Positions 49,833 to 57,908 of a stretch of 64,000 nucleotides of DNA are shown in pieces. Position numbers and translations under genes: made by a program. How positions within the stretch are numbered: the stretch's first letter is position 1; every line of letters begins with the position of its first letter. This DNA is from Pseudomonas pisciculturae (GTDB lineage Bacteria; Pseudomonadota; Gammaproteobacteria; Pseudomonadales; Pseudomonadaceae): positions 310,001-374,000 of the forward strand of contig NZ_JACVZE010000007.1 in the NCBI RefSeq assembly GCF_015461805.1, in the 5' to 3' direction. The notes beneath the pieces are model-generated. The model made no database searches. It was not told the origin of the DNA and saw only the letters and a list, made by a program, of their open reading frames with translations.

Positions 49833-51074
49833 ATGGCTTTGATCGTACAGAAGTTTGGAGGCACCTCGGTCGGTTCTGTCGAAAGAATCGAACAGGTGGC
49901 CGACAAAGTTAAAAAATTCCGCGATGCCGGCGACGACCTGGTGGTGGTGCTGTCGGCCATGAGCGGCGAGACCAATCGCCTGATCGAACTGGCCAAGGCA
50001 ATCAGCGGCGATCAACAACCGCTGCCGCGTGAGCTGGATGTGATTGTGTCCACGGGCGAGCAGGTGACCATCGCCTTGCTGGCCATGGCGCTGAACAAGC
50101 GCGGTGTGCCGGCGGTGTCCTACACTGGCAGCCAGGTGCGCATCCTCACCGACAGCGCGCATACCAAGGCGCGCATCCTGCAGATTGACGATCAGAAAAT
50201 TCGTACTGATCTCAAGGCCGGGCGCGTGGTAGTTGTAGCGGGCTTCCAGGGTGTGGATGAGCACGGCAACATCACGACCCTGGGGCGTGGCGGTTCAGAC
50301 ACTACTGGTGTAGCGCTGGCAGCGGCCCTCAAGGCTGATGAATGCCAGATCTACACCGATGTGGACGGCGTCTACACCACTGACCCGCGTGTGGTGTCCG
50401 TGGCCCAGCGCCTGGACAAGATCACCTTTGAAGAGATGCTGGAAATGGCCAGCCTCGGTTCCAAGGTGTTGCAGATCCGTGCGGTGGAATTCGCCGGCAA
50501 GTACAACGTTCCGCTGCGCGTATTGCACAGCTTCAAAGAGGGTCCGGGCACCCTCATTACTATTGATGAAGAGGAATCCATGGAACAGCCGATCATTTCC
50601 GGTATCGCTTTCAACCGTGATGAAGCCAAGCTGACTATCCGTGGCGTGCCAGACACCCCGGGCGTGGCGTTCAAGATTCTGGGCCCTATCAGCGACGCGA
50701 ATGTTGAAGTCGACATGATCGTGCAGAACGTTTCGCACGATAACACCACCGATTTCACCTTTACTGTGCACCGCAATGAGTACGATGCGGCGCTCAAGAT
50801 CCTGGAGAACACTGCGAGCGAGATTGGCGCCCGTGAAGTGGTCGGCGATACCAAGATTGCCAAGGTGTCGATCGTTGGCGTGGGCATGCGTTCCCATGCC
50901 GGTGTTGCCAGCCGCATGTTTGGGGCCCTGGCCAAAGAGAGCATCAACATCCAGATGATCTCCACCTCGGAGATCAAGGTCTCGGTGGTGATTGAAGAGA
51001 AGTACCTGGAACTGGCTGTACGCGCGCTGCATACCGCGTTTGAGCTGGACGCTCCGGCCCGACAGGGCGAGTGA
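49833..51074 (+). CDS. lysC: Aspartate kinase
   Basis: First step of the aspartate family (lysine, threonine, methionine, DAP). It has 413 residues: kinase domain about 1-245 (VQKFGGTSVGSVERI, LGRGGSDTTGVALAAAL, YTDVDGVYTTDPR) and two ACT domains about 265-410 (FKILGPISDANVEVDMIVQN, VSIVGVGMRSHAGVASRMF). An internal ATG at 50580 is preceded by GAGG and would give a 164-residue ACT-only form, as the beta subunit of alpha2-beta2 aspartokinases. Start ATG 49833. Confidence 0.97.
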   Translation: MALIVQKFGGTSVGSVERIEQVADKVKKFRDAGDDLVVVLSAMSGETNRLIELAKAISGDQQPLPRELDVIVSTGEQVTIALLAMALNKRGVPAVSYTGSQVRILTDSAHTKARILQIDDQKIRTDLKAGRVVVVAGFQGVDEHGNITTLGRGGSDTTGVALAAALKADECQIYTDVDGVYTTDPRVVSVAQRLDKITFEEMLEMASLGSKVLQIRAVEFAGKYNVPLRVLHSFKEGPGTLITIDEEESMEQPIISGIAFNRDEAKLTIRGVPDTPGVAFKILGPISDANVEVDMIVQNVSHDNTTDFTFTVHRNEYDAALKILENTASEIGAREVVGDTKIAKVSIVGVGMRSHAGVASRMFGALAKESINIQMISTSEIKVSVVIEEKYLELAVRALHTAFELDAPARQGE

Positions 51075-51084
51075 TGTAATGCCA

Positions 51085-51118
51085 GGAAGGCGCGGTTTAC
51101 CGCGCCTTTCCTTTTTTT
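51085..51118 (+). terminator. Terminator of lysC
   Basis: Stem GGAAGGCGCGG / CCGCGCCTTTCC with a TTTA loop and seven T, 11 bp after the lysC stop. Confidence 0.9.
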
Positions 51119-51248
51119 GTAGGGCGCATGTTCTTTTGCGTGGGCTCGACAATACTTAGGCGGTAGGGCTATGGCCTGTTGGTTGTAGGTCGAAGGCCTT
51201 TTTTTTGCAGACTGTTGTTCCTGAAATGAAATGCGTGAGGAGAAAGGT

Positions 51249-51437
51249 ATGCTGATTCTGACTCGTCGTTGCGCAGAAAGCCTGATTATCGGTGATGGCG
51301 AAATCACCGTGACCGTGCTCGGCGTCAAAGGCAATCAAGTGCGTATAGGGGTTAACGCTCCGAAAGAGGTAGCTGTCCACCGCGAGGAAATCTACCTGCG
51401 GATCAAGAAAGAGAAGGACGAAGAACCAAGCCTTTAA
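51249..51437 (+). CDS. csrA: CsrA/RsmA post-transcriptional regulator
   Basis: A 62-residue RNA-binding dimer that blocks or stabilises GGA-containing leaders. N-terminal MLILTRRCAESLIIGD and the RNA-contact segment VHREEIYLRI are canonical. The ATG at 51249 follows GAGGAGAAAGG. Position after lysC and before tRNA-Ser matches rsmA of P. aeruginosa. It is probably controlled by the Gac/Rsm small RNAs, which are not in this window. Confidence 0.97.
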   Translation: MLILTRRCAESLIIGDGEITVTVLGVKGNQVRIGVNAPKEVAVHREEIYLRIKKEKDEEPSL

Positions 51438-51499
51438 TTTTTATCGTTTTTTATGTTTGCAAACGGGGATGAACGTGGTTAATATACGCCCCGTGTTGC

Positions 51500-51590
51500 G
51501 GAGAGCTGGCCGAGTGGCCGAAGGCGCTCCCCTGCTAAGGGAGTACACCTCAAAAGGGTGTCGGGGGTTCGAATCCCCCGTTCTCCGCCA
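51500..51590 (+). tRNA. tRNA-Ser (GCT)
   Basis: 91-base tRNA with long variable arm; acceptor GGAGAGC/ pairs with ...TTCTCC, anticodon GCT in CCCCTGCTAAGGG, T-loop GGTTCGAATCC, encoded CCA end. A TTAATAT-type -10 lies about 17 bases upstream. Confidence 0.97.
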
Positions 51591-51656
51591 TTATTTGCTT
51601 AGTACGTTGCAATCTGGTTTTTTTCGTAAGTTGTTGAAATTAAACGAAAAAAACGC

Positions 51657-51684
51657 TTTACATAGAGATTGAACGGCCTATAAT
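51657..51684 (+). promoter_or_regulatory. Strong sigma-70 promoter of the tRNA-Arg genes
   Basis: TTTACA, 16 bases, TATAAT, then a GC-rich discriminator (GCGCGG), typical of growth-rate-controlled stable RNA promoters; 14 bases before the first tRNA-Arg. Confidence 0.85.
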
Positions 51685-51698
51685 GCGCGGCAACAAAT

Positions 51699-51775
51699 GC
51701 ACTCGTAGCTCAGCTGGATAGAGTACTCGGCTACGAACCGAGCGGTCACAGGTTCGAATCCTGTCGAGTGCACCA
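51699..51775 (+). tRNA. tRNA-Arg (ACG), copy 1
   Basis: 77 bases with encoded CCA. Anticodon ACG in CTCGGCTACGAACCGAG, T-loop GGTTCGAATCC. Identical to the copy at 51848. Confidence 0.97.
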
Positions 51776-51847
51776 TTTAAGAGTCAGTTGCAGCAATGCA
51801 GGTGACTTGGCTTCAACCAGTTGTGATCTGGTCTAAAAACACAATCT

Positions 51848-51924
51848 GCACTCGTAGCTCAGCTGGATAGAGTACTCGGCTACGAACCGAGCGGTCACAG
51901 GTTCGAATCCTGTCGAGTGCACCA
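51848..51924 (+). tRNA. tRNA-Arg (ACG), copy 2
   Basis: 77 bases, identical to copy 1, 72 bases further on. It lacks its own obvious promoter and is probably transcribed with copy 1. Confidence 0.97.
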
Positions 51925-51931
51925 TACAAAC

Positions 51932-51958
51932 AAAAAGCCCGCCTAGTGCGGGCTTTTT
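51932..51958. terminator. Terminator after the tRNA genes
   Basis: AAAAAGCCCGC / GCGGGCTTTTT with a CTAGT loop. Confidence 0.92.
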
Positions 51959-52150
51959 GCCGTCTGGGTTTTATCTTTTTCTCCCGCCCCATGTGTTTTC
52001 CTTTCGGGCTGCGTCGTCGCAGTTCATAGATGCAGCCGATACTAGCTTTGGTTCGCAAGCGCTTGTTCTTTCCAGTTTTTTAACGTTTAAAACGCACGCA
52101 GCGTGTATCATTGCGCCCGTCAGCCCCGCCGGGGCTTGTGGAATACCTCC

Positions 52151-52210
52151 ATGGACTTACCCAGTAGTAACTCAGTAACCCGTTTTACCAATCATGAATT
52201 GACTGATTGA
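52151..52210 (+). CDS. Possible 19-residue leader peptide of mgtE
   Basis: ATG to TGA of 20 codons (MDLPSSNSVTRFTNHELTD) ending 40 bases before mgtE. GGA lies 8 bases upstream of the ATG. No attenuator was proven. The rest of the 326-bp gap after tRNA-Arg holds the tRNA terminator and a small GC hairpin near 52117-52140. Confidence 0.25.
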   Translation: MDLPSSNSVTRFTNHELTD

Positions 52211-52250
52211 TCCTTCCGGCGTGCCCCGCTGCTGGGAGTGGAGTTCGCCT

Positions 52251-53693
52251 ATGACCGAAGTAGAAGTAAAGAAAACACAAGAAAGCCTGCAGGATCGCCT
52301 GGCTCAAGTCATTGAGCTGTTGCAGCGCCAGCGCGTGGTCGAAGACCTCACGCATCGCCAGGATGGTCCGAATAACAATCTGGTTGAAAACCTGGTTCAC
52401 CGGCAGAACCTCGTCGAGCTGCAACGCAAGCTCGATGACCTGCACTCCGCCGACGTTGCCTATATCCTCGAAGCCTTGCCGCTCGATGATCGACTGACTC
52501 TTTGGCAGTTGGTCAAGGCTGACCGCGACGGCGACATCCTCCTCGAAGTATCCGACTCGGTTCGTGAAACCCTGATCGCCGACATGGACGATCACGAGCT
52601 CCTGGCTGCGGCCAAGGAGATGGATGCCGACGAACTCGCTGACCTGGCCCCTGAGTTGCCACGCGACGTTGTGCATGAGCTGATGGAGGCTCTGGACGGC
52701 CAGCAGCGTGAGCGTGTGCGCTCTGCGCTGTCCTATGACGAGGATCAGGTCGGCGCCCTGATGGACTTCGAGATGGTCACCATCCGCGAAGACGTCAGCC
52801 TGGAAGTGGTCTTGCGTTACCTGCGCCGCCTCAAGGAGCTGCCAGGTCATACCGACAAACTGTTTGTGGTGGATTACGAAGGCATCCTCAAGGGTGTGCT
52901 GCCGATCAAGCGTCTGCTGGTCAATGACCCGGATAAAAAAGTTGCTGACTTGATGGCCAGCGACACCGTGAGCTTTCACCCGGATGAAGATGCCTACGAG
53001 GCCGCCCAGGCATTCGAGCGTTATGACCTGATCTCGGCGCCCGTGGTCGACAAGAACGGCAAGCTGATCGGCCGTCTGACCATCGATGAAATGGTCGACT
53101 TGATTCGTGAAGAGAGTGAAACCGAAGTTCTCAACATGGCGGGTTTGCGTGAAGAGGAAGATATCTTTGCGTCGGTCTGGCGCTCGCTGCATAACCGTTG
53201 GGCGTGGCTGGCCGTTAACCTGATTACCGCCTTTATCGCTTCGCGGGTGATTGGGCTGTTTGAGGGCTCGATCGAGAAGCTGGTGGCCCTGGCGGCGCTG
53301 ATGCCGATCGTTGCCGGCATCGGCGGTAACTCGGGCAACCAAACGATCACCATGATCGTGCGCGCCATGGCGCTGGATCAGGTGAGCACCGCCAATTCGT
53401 CACGCTTGCTTCGCAAGGAGCTGGCGGTTGGCCTGATCAACGGCCTTGTATGGGGTGGCGTGATTGGTGTGGTGGCTTACTTGCTGTATGGCAGTTGGTC
53501 GCTCGGCGTTGTTATGACAGCGGCAATGACCCTCAACCTCCTGTTGGCCGCGTTGATGGGGGTATTAATCCCCATGACCCTGGCGCGGCTGGGGCGTGAC
53601 CCGGCAATGGGTGCCAGTGTGATGATTACCGCCATGACTGACAGTGGTGGCTTCTTTATCTTCCTTGGTTTGGCGACGATCTTCCTGCTTTGA
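52251..53693 (+). CDS. mgtE: Magnesium transporter MgtE
   Basis: Homodimeric inner-membrane Mg2+ channel of 480 residues. N domain of superhelical repeats (about 30-160; ...DADELADLAPELPRDVVHELMEAL), tandem CBS domains (about 165-285) that sense cytosolic Mg2+, and five C-terminal helices (about 318-478) with the signature PIVAGIGGNSGNQTITMIVRAMA and the MTDSGGFFIFLGLA pore end. The ATG at 52251 has GGAG; an in-frame ATG at 52221 would precede it. Confidence 0.96.
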   Translation: MTEVEVKKTQESLQDRLAQVIELLQRQRVVEDLTHRQDGPNNNLVENLVHRQNLVELQRKLDDLHSADVAYILEALPLDDRLTLWQLVKADRDGDILLEVSDSVRETLIADMDDHELLAAAKEMDADELADLAPELPRDVVHELMEALDGQQRERVRSALSYDEDQVGALMDFEMVTIREDVSLEVVLRYLRRLKELPGHTDKLFVVDYEGILKGVLPIKRLLVNDPDKKVADLMASDTVSFHPDEDAYEAAQAFERYDLISAPVVDKNGKLIGRLTIDEMVDLIREESETEVLNMAGLREEEDIFASVWRSLHNRWAWLAVNLITAFIASRVIGLFEGSIEKLVALAALMPIVAGIGGNSGNQTITMIVRAMALDQVSTANSSRLLRKELAVGLINGLVWGGVIGVVAYLLYGSWSLGVVMTAAMTLNLLLAALMGVLIPMTLARLGRDPAMGASVMITAMTDSGGFFIFLGLATIFLL

Positions 53694-53752
53694 CCTCATC
53701 CTGTGGGGGCAGCTCTGCCCCCCACTTCATTGCATCTTCTCAAATCCCACGC

Positions 53753-53777
53753 AAAAAAAAGCCAGCACATGGCTGGC
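53753..53777 (-). terminator. Terminator of amrZ
   Basis: GCCAGC / GCTGGC stem with T8 on the minus strand, 20 bp after the amrZ stop. A second GC-rich hairpin without T run (GTGGGGGCAG, 53703-53727) follows mgtE. Confidence 0.85.
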
Positions 53778-53796
53778 TTCGGCTTTCAGTGGCAGA

Positions 53797-54123
53797 TCAA
53801 TTGGCTTCTGCGGCCGCCTCAACGTCGTGCGCGATAAGCGAGACGAGAGCATTTTGCTGGCGGTGGGAGAGCTGACGAAAACGCTGCAGCAGTTCGCGTT
53901 CGTGCAGTGACAGCTCAGGGCTGTCCAGGCGCATGCTCAACTCTTCACCCAGCGCACCTTCCTGAATAAGGCTCTGTTCCAGGCGCGCGATGATTTCGGA
54001 GTTCATGCTGCGGTGATGATTGCGAGCCACCTCGGCAATGCGTTCCCGCATTCCGTCTGGCAGACGTACGACGAACTTGTCAGCCGTACGGCTGGAATAA
54101 ATTGCCTGTTTCAATGGGCGCAT
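53797..54123 (-). CDS. amrZ: AmrZ ribbon-helix-helix transcription factor
   Basis: Global regulator of alginate, motility and c-di-GMP genes in Pseudomonas. It has 108 residues; nearly identical in layout to the PAO1 protein: MRPLKQA, YSSRTADKFVVRLPDGMRERIAEVARNHHRSMNSEIIARLEQSL (Arc-type ribbon-helix-helix about 15-58) and the tetramerisation tail LSLHERELLQRFRQLSHRQQNALV. In the P. fluorescens group it represses or activates flagellar genes, consistent with the motility genes to the right. Confidence 0.95.
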   Translation of the reverse strand: MRPLKQAIYSSRTADKFVVRLPDGMRERIAEVARNHHRSMNSEIIARLEQSLIQEGALGEELSMRLDSPELSLHERELLQRFRQLSHRQQNALVSLIAHDVEAAAEAN

Positions 54124-54523
54124 ATATTTAACCGGTTAGTTCAGGGGAGCGGTTTTTGGAATTGGCCGCAAGATGTCTGTTAGGACAAGGCTTGCGGGCA
54201 AATGTTCAACCTCAATTGCAAAGAGGCCGCATCATGCCTCAGATTTGCCAGTTCCTTGGCGTCAATTCTGTGACAAATATTGAACTGCCTAAAGGCTTTA
54301 TGCCAGCACTCATTTGCATTTTTGCGGACTGGTTGGAAAACTTTCCGACGAATGATCCAGCAAGCGAACATCCCGTAAAACCGAGCCACCGCAGGGTTTG
54401 AGGCCACTCATTCTAAAGCAAAGTGGCCTTTTGCCCGTAGCGATAAGGCTAGTGGCATTTTGCCGATTTGCTAGCGCGAGGCGACATAAGGTCGGAGGAG
54501 GGGGAGTCGGAGGGCAGGGGGAG
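54124..54523. other. Intergenic region upstream of amrZ
   Basis: No gene in 400 bp. Contains the amrZ promoter area and, at 54422-54435 and 54451-54464, two near-identical 14-mers AGTGGC(C/A)TTTTGCC spaced 29 bp, candidate operator sites for AmrZ itself or another regulator. Confidence 0.5.
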
Positions 54524-54703
54524 TTAGCGCAAGACGGGATCGAATTTGATGCGACGACCCACGATCAGGGTGATCAACAGTAGCGTGCCGGATATGCCCG
54601 CGGCGACCAGTGCGGTGATTTGCCCTTCCTCGGAGCTGACATTCAGGCCAAGCGCCAAGGTGATAAGGGTCAGGCAAAAAAACAGCCAGGCGGATTTGCT
54701 CAT
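54524..54703 (-). CDS. Very small membrane protein (59 aa)
   Basis: The minus strand encodes 59 residues in a clean frame: MSKSAWLFFCLTLITLALGL helix, a short NVSSEEGQ turn, a second helix about 30-48 (TALVAAGISGTLLLITLIVG) and a basic end RRIKFDPVLR. GAGGAA lies 8 bases before the ATG. It follows the gene at 54715-54942 by 11 bp, same strand, so they form a pair. A hairpin of two membrane helices; function unknown. Confidence 0.65.
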   Translation of the reverse strand: MSKSAWLFFCLTLITLALGLNVSSEEGQITALVAAGISGTLLLITLIVGRRIKFDPVLR

Positions 54704-54714
54704 GAGTGGTTTCC

Positions 54715-54942
54715 TCAGAAAACCCAGTGTTCGGATGCAGGCGCAGCCTGGGTGCCTTGGGTCAGGCGTACCGGCGATTGTGCGTTTGGGGTCATCACCG
54801 CCAGTTGCGGACGTTGTTGCAGGTGGTGCGGCACAGCCTGGCTGATCTGGGCAGGGTCATTACTGCCGGTCGATTGAAAGTGAAACGTCACCAGTGCAGC
54901 CAGGGCTACGGTGTTAAGGGCTAACAGAAGGGCACTGTTCAT
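54715..54942 (-). CDS. Small single-pass or secreted hypothetical protein
   Basis: A 75-residue protein: hydrophobic N-terminus about 1-19 (NSALLLALNTVALAALVTF) and a polar, Gln/Pro-rich remainder. GGAG is 9 bases before the ATG at 54942 and too close to the ATG at 54948, which decides the start. It forms a pair with the 59-residue membrane protein; function unknown. Confidence 0.55.
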   Translation of the reverse strand: MNSALLLALNTVALAALVTFHFQSTGSNDPAQISQAVPHHLQQRPQLAVMTPNAQSPVRLTQGTQAAPASEHWVF

Positions 54943-55064
54943 GGTCATGTTCTCCGCTTAACGCCGTGACTGAAGAGGGTTGTGGGAGAAGTATTGCAGG
55001 TGTCGTGCCAATCTTTTATTTCAATAAAATCAAGGGTTTGAGTCTACTTCAAATGCCTCGGGTG

Positions 55065-55108
55065 TTGCAATTTGCAATGCTGGCATTTTGGGGTAGTGCA
55101 TTTTGCAC
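55065..55108. promoter_or_regulatory. Two related palindromes, candidate operators
   Basis: TTGCA-ATT-TGCAA (55065-55077) and GTGCA-TTT-TGCAC (55096-55108), centres 31 bp (three helical turns) apart. They lie between the small membrane genes (leftward) and tRNA-Arg (rightward). The regulator is unknown. Confidence 0.4.
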
Positions 55109-55267
55109 GGCGGGCCCAAGTGCCCGTGTTTGTGGGGTGAAACCTACGTCCGTCACAGGAGGATCGGCCTACACTCAAAAAGCCCACGGACGACATGACA
55201 AAACCGACCTCGGCCGTTAACATGCACGCCGTCCGTCGCTACGCCTGTGGCGCGATGGCTGTCATTT

Positions 55268-55344
55268 GTCCCAGTAGCTCAATTGGATAGAGCATCCCCC
55301 TCCTAAGGGGAAGGTTGGCCGTTCGAACCGGCCCTGGGACACCA
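55268..55344 (+). tRNA. tRNA-Arg (CCT)
   Basis: 77 bases with encoded CCA. Acceptor GTCCCAG / CTGGGAC, anticodon CCT in CCCCCTCCTAAGGGG, T-loop TTCGAAC. Confidence 0.97.
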
Positions 55345-55350
55345 TATTCT

Positions 55351-55385
55351 AAGCCCCGCTCAGATTTCTCTGGCGGGGCTTTTTT
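55351..55385 (+). terminator. Terminator after tRNA-Arg (CCT)
   Basis: AAGCCCCGC / GCGGGGCTT with a 13-base loop and six T. Confidence 0.88.
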
Positions 55386-55611
55386 GTGGGCGTTCGGCAA
55401 AGATAGGTCGAACCTTGCCAGTGTTCAGGGTTCACAGCAGGTGCGCGATGTATTTATCGCAATCTGTGTACCGTGCAGGCCGCCTGTCAGCGTCTGAGCA
55501 GGTAAGTAAATTAATCCCGAATCGGCGCCTGTCGCCTGTCCGGAACCGGCCACCCCGGACTATCATGCCGATAGCCCTGTCTCTCACTGCAAGGAGCCGC
55601 TCGGAACGCCG

Positions 55612-56991
55612 ATGCGCCAGATCTGGAAATCTTTTCGAGCCCTTTATTTTGCCTCCCTGATGATGCTGATCGGCTCCGGCCTGCTCAGTACTTACCTGGC
55701 CTTGCGCCTGGCGGCCGACCATGTCGACAGCTTGTGGGTCGGTGCGCTGATGGCGGCCAACTACTTCGGCCTGGTGCTGGGCGGCAAGATCGGGCACCGC
55801 CTGATCGCCCGGGTCGGGCATATTCGTGCCTATGCCACGTGCGCCGGTATCGTCGGCGCAGCGGTGCTGGGCCATGGCTTGGTCAACTGGCTGCCGGCCT
55901 GGATCGTGCTGCGGATGATCGTGGGCCTGGGAATGATGTGCCAGTACATGGTCATCGAGAGCTGGCTGAACGAGCAGGCCGACGCCAAGCAACGGGGTGT
56001 GGTGTTCAGCGGCTACATGATCGCGTCCTATCTGGGCTTGGTGTTGGGCCAACTGATCCTGGTCATGCACCCCGAGCTCGGCCTCGAGCTGCTGATGCTG
56101 GTCGCACTGTGCTTCGCGCTGTGCCTGGTGCCGGTGGCCATGACCCGGCGTATTCACCCGGCGCCGTTGCACCCTGCGCCGATGGAGCCGCGCTTTTTTA
56201 TCAAGCGTGTGCCGCAGTCGCTGAGTACGGTGCTGGGGGCGGGGTTGATCGTGGGCTCCTTCTACGGCTTGGCACCGCTCTATGCATCGCAGCAAGGCTT
56301 GACCACCGAGCAGGTGGGTCTGTTTATGGGTAGCTGCATTTTTGCCGGCCTGGTGGTGCAGTGGCCTTTGGGTTGGTTGTCGGACCGCTATGATCGCGCG
56401 CTGTTGATTCGCTGCTTTGCCCTGAGCCTGGCGGTGGCTGCGTTGCCGTTGGCGATAATGACTAAAGTGCCTTTGGAGGTGCTATTCGTAGCCGGCTTCC
56501 TGTGCTCGCTGGTGCAGTTCTGTCTGTACCCGCTGGCCGTGGCGTTCTCCAATGACCATGTGGAAGGCGATCGTCGTGTCTCCCTCACGGCCATGTTGCT
56601 GGTGACCTACGGTGTCGGCGCCAGTATCGGGCCGCTGTTGGCGGGCGTGGTGATGAAGATGTTTGGCAGCCACATGCTGTATGCGTTCTTCAGCCTGTGT
56701 GCGCTGATACTGGTGTGGCGCATCCGGCCTAAAGCCGTGACCAACCTGCATCAGGTGGACGACGCGCCGCTGCATCACGTGGCGATGCCTGACAGTATGT
56801 CCAGCTCTCCCTTGGTCGCTGCGCTGGACCCGCGGGTGGATGAACAGGTGGTGCAGGAGCAGATGCAAACTGCGGTTACAGAGCCGGAGCCTGAGCCAGC
56901 CCCGGCTGTGGATGAGTCGCCCTTCGTGGGGCCCCCAGAGCCTATCGCGCCGGATGAGCACCCGCATGACTTGAGCAGGGCGCGCCCCTGA
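55612..56991 (+). CDS. MFS transporter
   Basis: Twelve-helix major facilitator protein of 459 residues. The helices cover about 10-385; between helices 2 and 3 GGKIGHRLIARVGHIRAY is the family loop. An acidic, Pro/Glu-rich cytoplasmic tail follows (about 395-459; EPEPEPAPAVDESPF...). It resembles the YcaD/UMF1-like group of transporters of unknown substrate. RBS AAGGAG before the ATG at 55612. It stands alone, with a strong terminator at 57012. Confidence 0.85.
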   Translation: MRQIWKSFRALYFASLMMLIGSGLLSTYLALRLAADHVDSLWVGALMAANYFGLVLGGKIGHRLIARVGHIRAYATCAGIVGAAVLGHGLVNWLPAWIVLRMIVGLGMMCQYMVIESWLNEQADAKQRGVVFSGYMIASYLGLVLGQLILVMHPELGLELLMLVALCFALCLVPVAMTRRIHPAPLHPAPMEPRFFIKRVPQSLSTVLGAGLIVGSFYGLAPLYASQQGLTTEQVGLFMGSCIFAGLVVQWPLGWLSDRYDRALLIRCFALSLAVAALPLAIMTKVPLEVLFVAGFLCSLVQFCLYPLAVAFSNDHVEGDRRVSLTAMLLVTYGVGASIGPLLAGVVMKMFGSHMLYAFFSLCALILVWRIRPKAVTNLHQVDDAPLHHVAMPDSMSSSPLVAALDPRVDEQVVQEQMQTAVTEPEPEPAPAVDESPFVGPPEPIAPDEHPHDLSRARP

Positions 56992-57011
56992 AAGCGCCCC
57001 TGAAAGTAAAA

Positions 57012-57045
57012 ACGGGCAGTTCCCATTAGGAGCTGCCCGTTTTTT
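57012..57045. terminator. Bidirectional terminator between MFS gene and the PilZ gene
   Basis: CGGGCAGTTCC / GGAGCTGCCCG with flanking A and T runs, serving both convergent genes. Confidence 0.9.
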
Positions 57046-57062
57046 ATGGCGCGATCTTAACT

Positions 57063-57812
57063 TTAAAAATCGTCGTCTTTATCAAAGCGCCGCGCTTCGC
57101 GTTGCAGCTGGTACACAAAACGCTCGACCTGGCGCTGCACCAGGCCACTCATGTTGTGGAAGCGTACGCCGGCGAAGGTGGTGTTGATCTTCTCTTCGAA
57201 GTGCAGGTAACGCAGCTCGACGGAGGTGGTCATGCTGCCAAAGGGCAGAGCGGCGATAAAGCGGTCGTAGACCTGGCCCAGTTGCAGGCGCTCGGAAATG
57301 TCGCCTTCGAAACGCAATTTGCAGCCTGTGGCGGAGATATCCAGCAGTTTGCCGCCGATGGGGGCTTTGAGTTTCTCGCCGCCCATCTCGATGTTGACCA
57401 GTTGAGCGAGCTTCAAGGCGGCGCGGAAGGCATTGCGGCGCTGATGGTAGACCACCTCGTCAGGCATGCCGCCGGTGTAGATGCGGTGACCGTCTTTTTC
57501 GCTGATGGTCATGCTGCCGGTGCTTTCCCAGGCAACGCGCACGCCGTCGTGGAAGCCTTCGATGCGGAAAGGTTCGCCGCTTTCGAGGTGGCGCTCGCCG
57601 TCACGTGGGATCATTTCGTCCAGGGCGAGGGTGCCGTTGTCACGGTCGACATCCACCAGATAGCTCTGGAAGCGCTGGCTGCGTTCGTGGAAGGTGATGA
57701 TCAGCGGGTCATGGCTGTCTTGCAGCATGCGCAAGGTGCTGGCGATTTCCAGAGGCGTGGTGAGCACCTTGGGTGGCTGCGGTGCATCTTCCGCATTAAG
57801 GGCGTTGAACAC
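57063..57812 (-). CDS. PilZ-domain flagellar brake protein (YcgR-type)
   Basis: Binds c-di-GMP and slows the flagellar motor. It has 249 residues: YcgR-N domain about 20-120 (PLEIASTLRMLQDSHDPLIITF) and PilZ domain about 125-240 with the binding motifs RRNAFR and LDISATGCKL. The GTG start at 57812 follows GGAAG at 5 bases; an ATG at 57860 is too far upstream and adds unlike sequence. It lies at the 3' end of the flgM-flgN direction and is probably in the same unit. Confidence 0.88.
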   Translation of the reverse strand: MFNALNAEDAPQPPKVLTTPLEIASTLRMLQDSHDPLIITFHERSQRFQSYLVDVDRDNGTLALDEMIPRDGERHLESGEPFRIEGFHDGVRVAWESTGSMTISEKDGHRIYTGGMPDEVVYHQRRNAFRAALKLAQLVNIEMGGEKLKAPIGGKLLDISATGCKLRFEGDISERLQLGQVYDRFIAALPFGSMTTSVELRYLHFEEKINTTFAGVRFHNMSGLVQRQVERFVYQLQREARRFDKDDDF

Positions 57813-57908
57813 GGTTCTTCCATCTCCAGACAAAATACGACTACACGCAAGAACCGGCATTTTGCCAGCATGTGGCGCGCCTTGGATAGGCCGCGCTGTA
57901 AACAGGCG

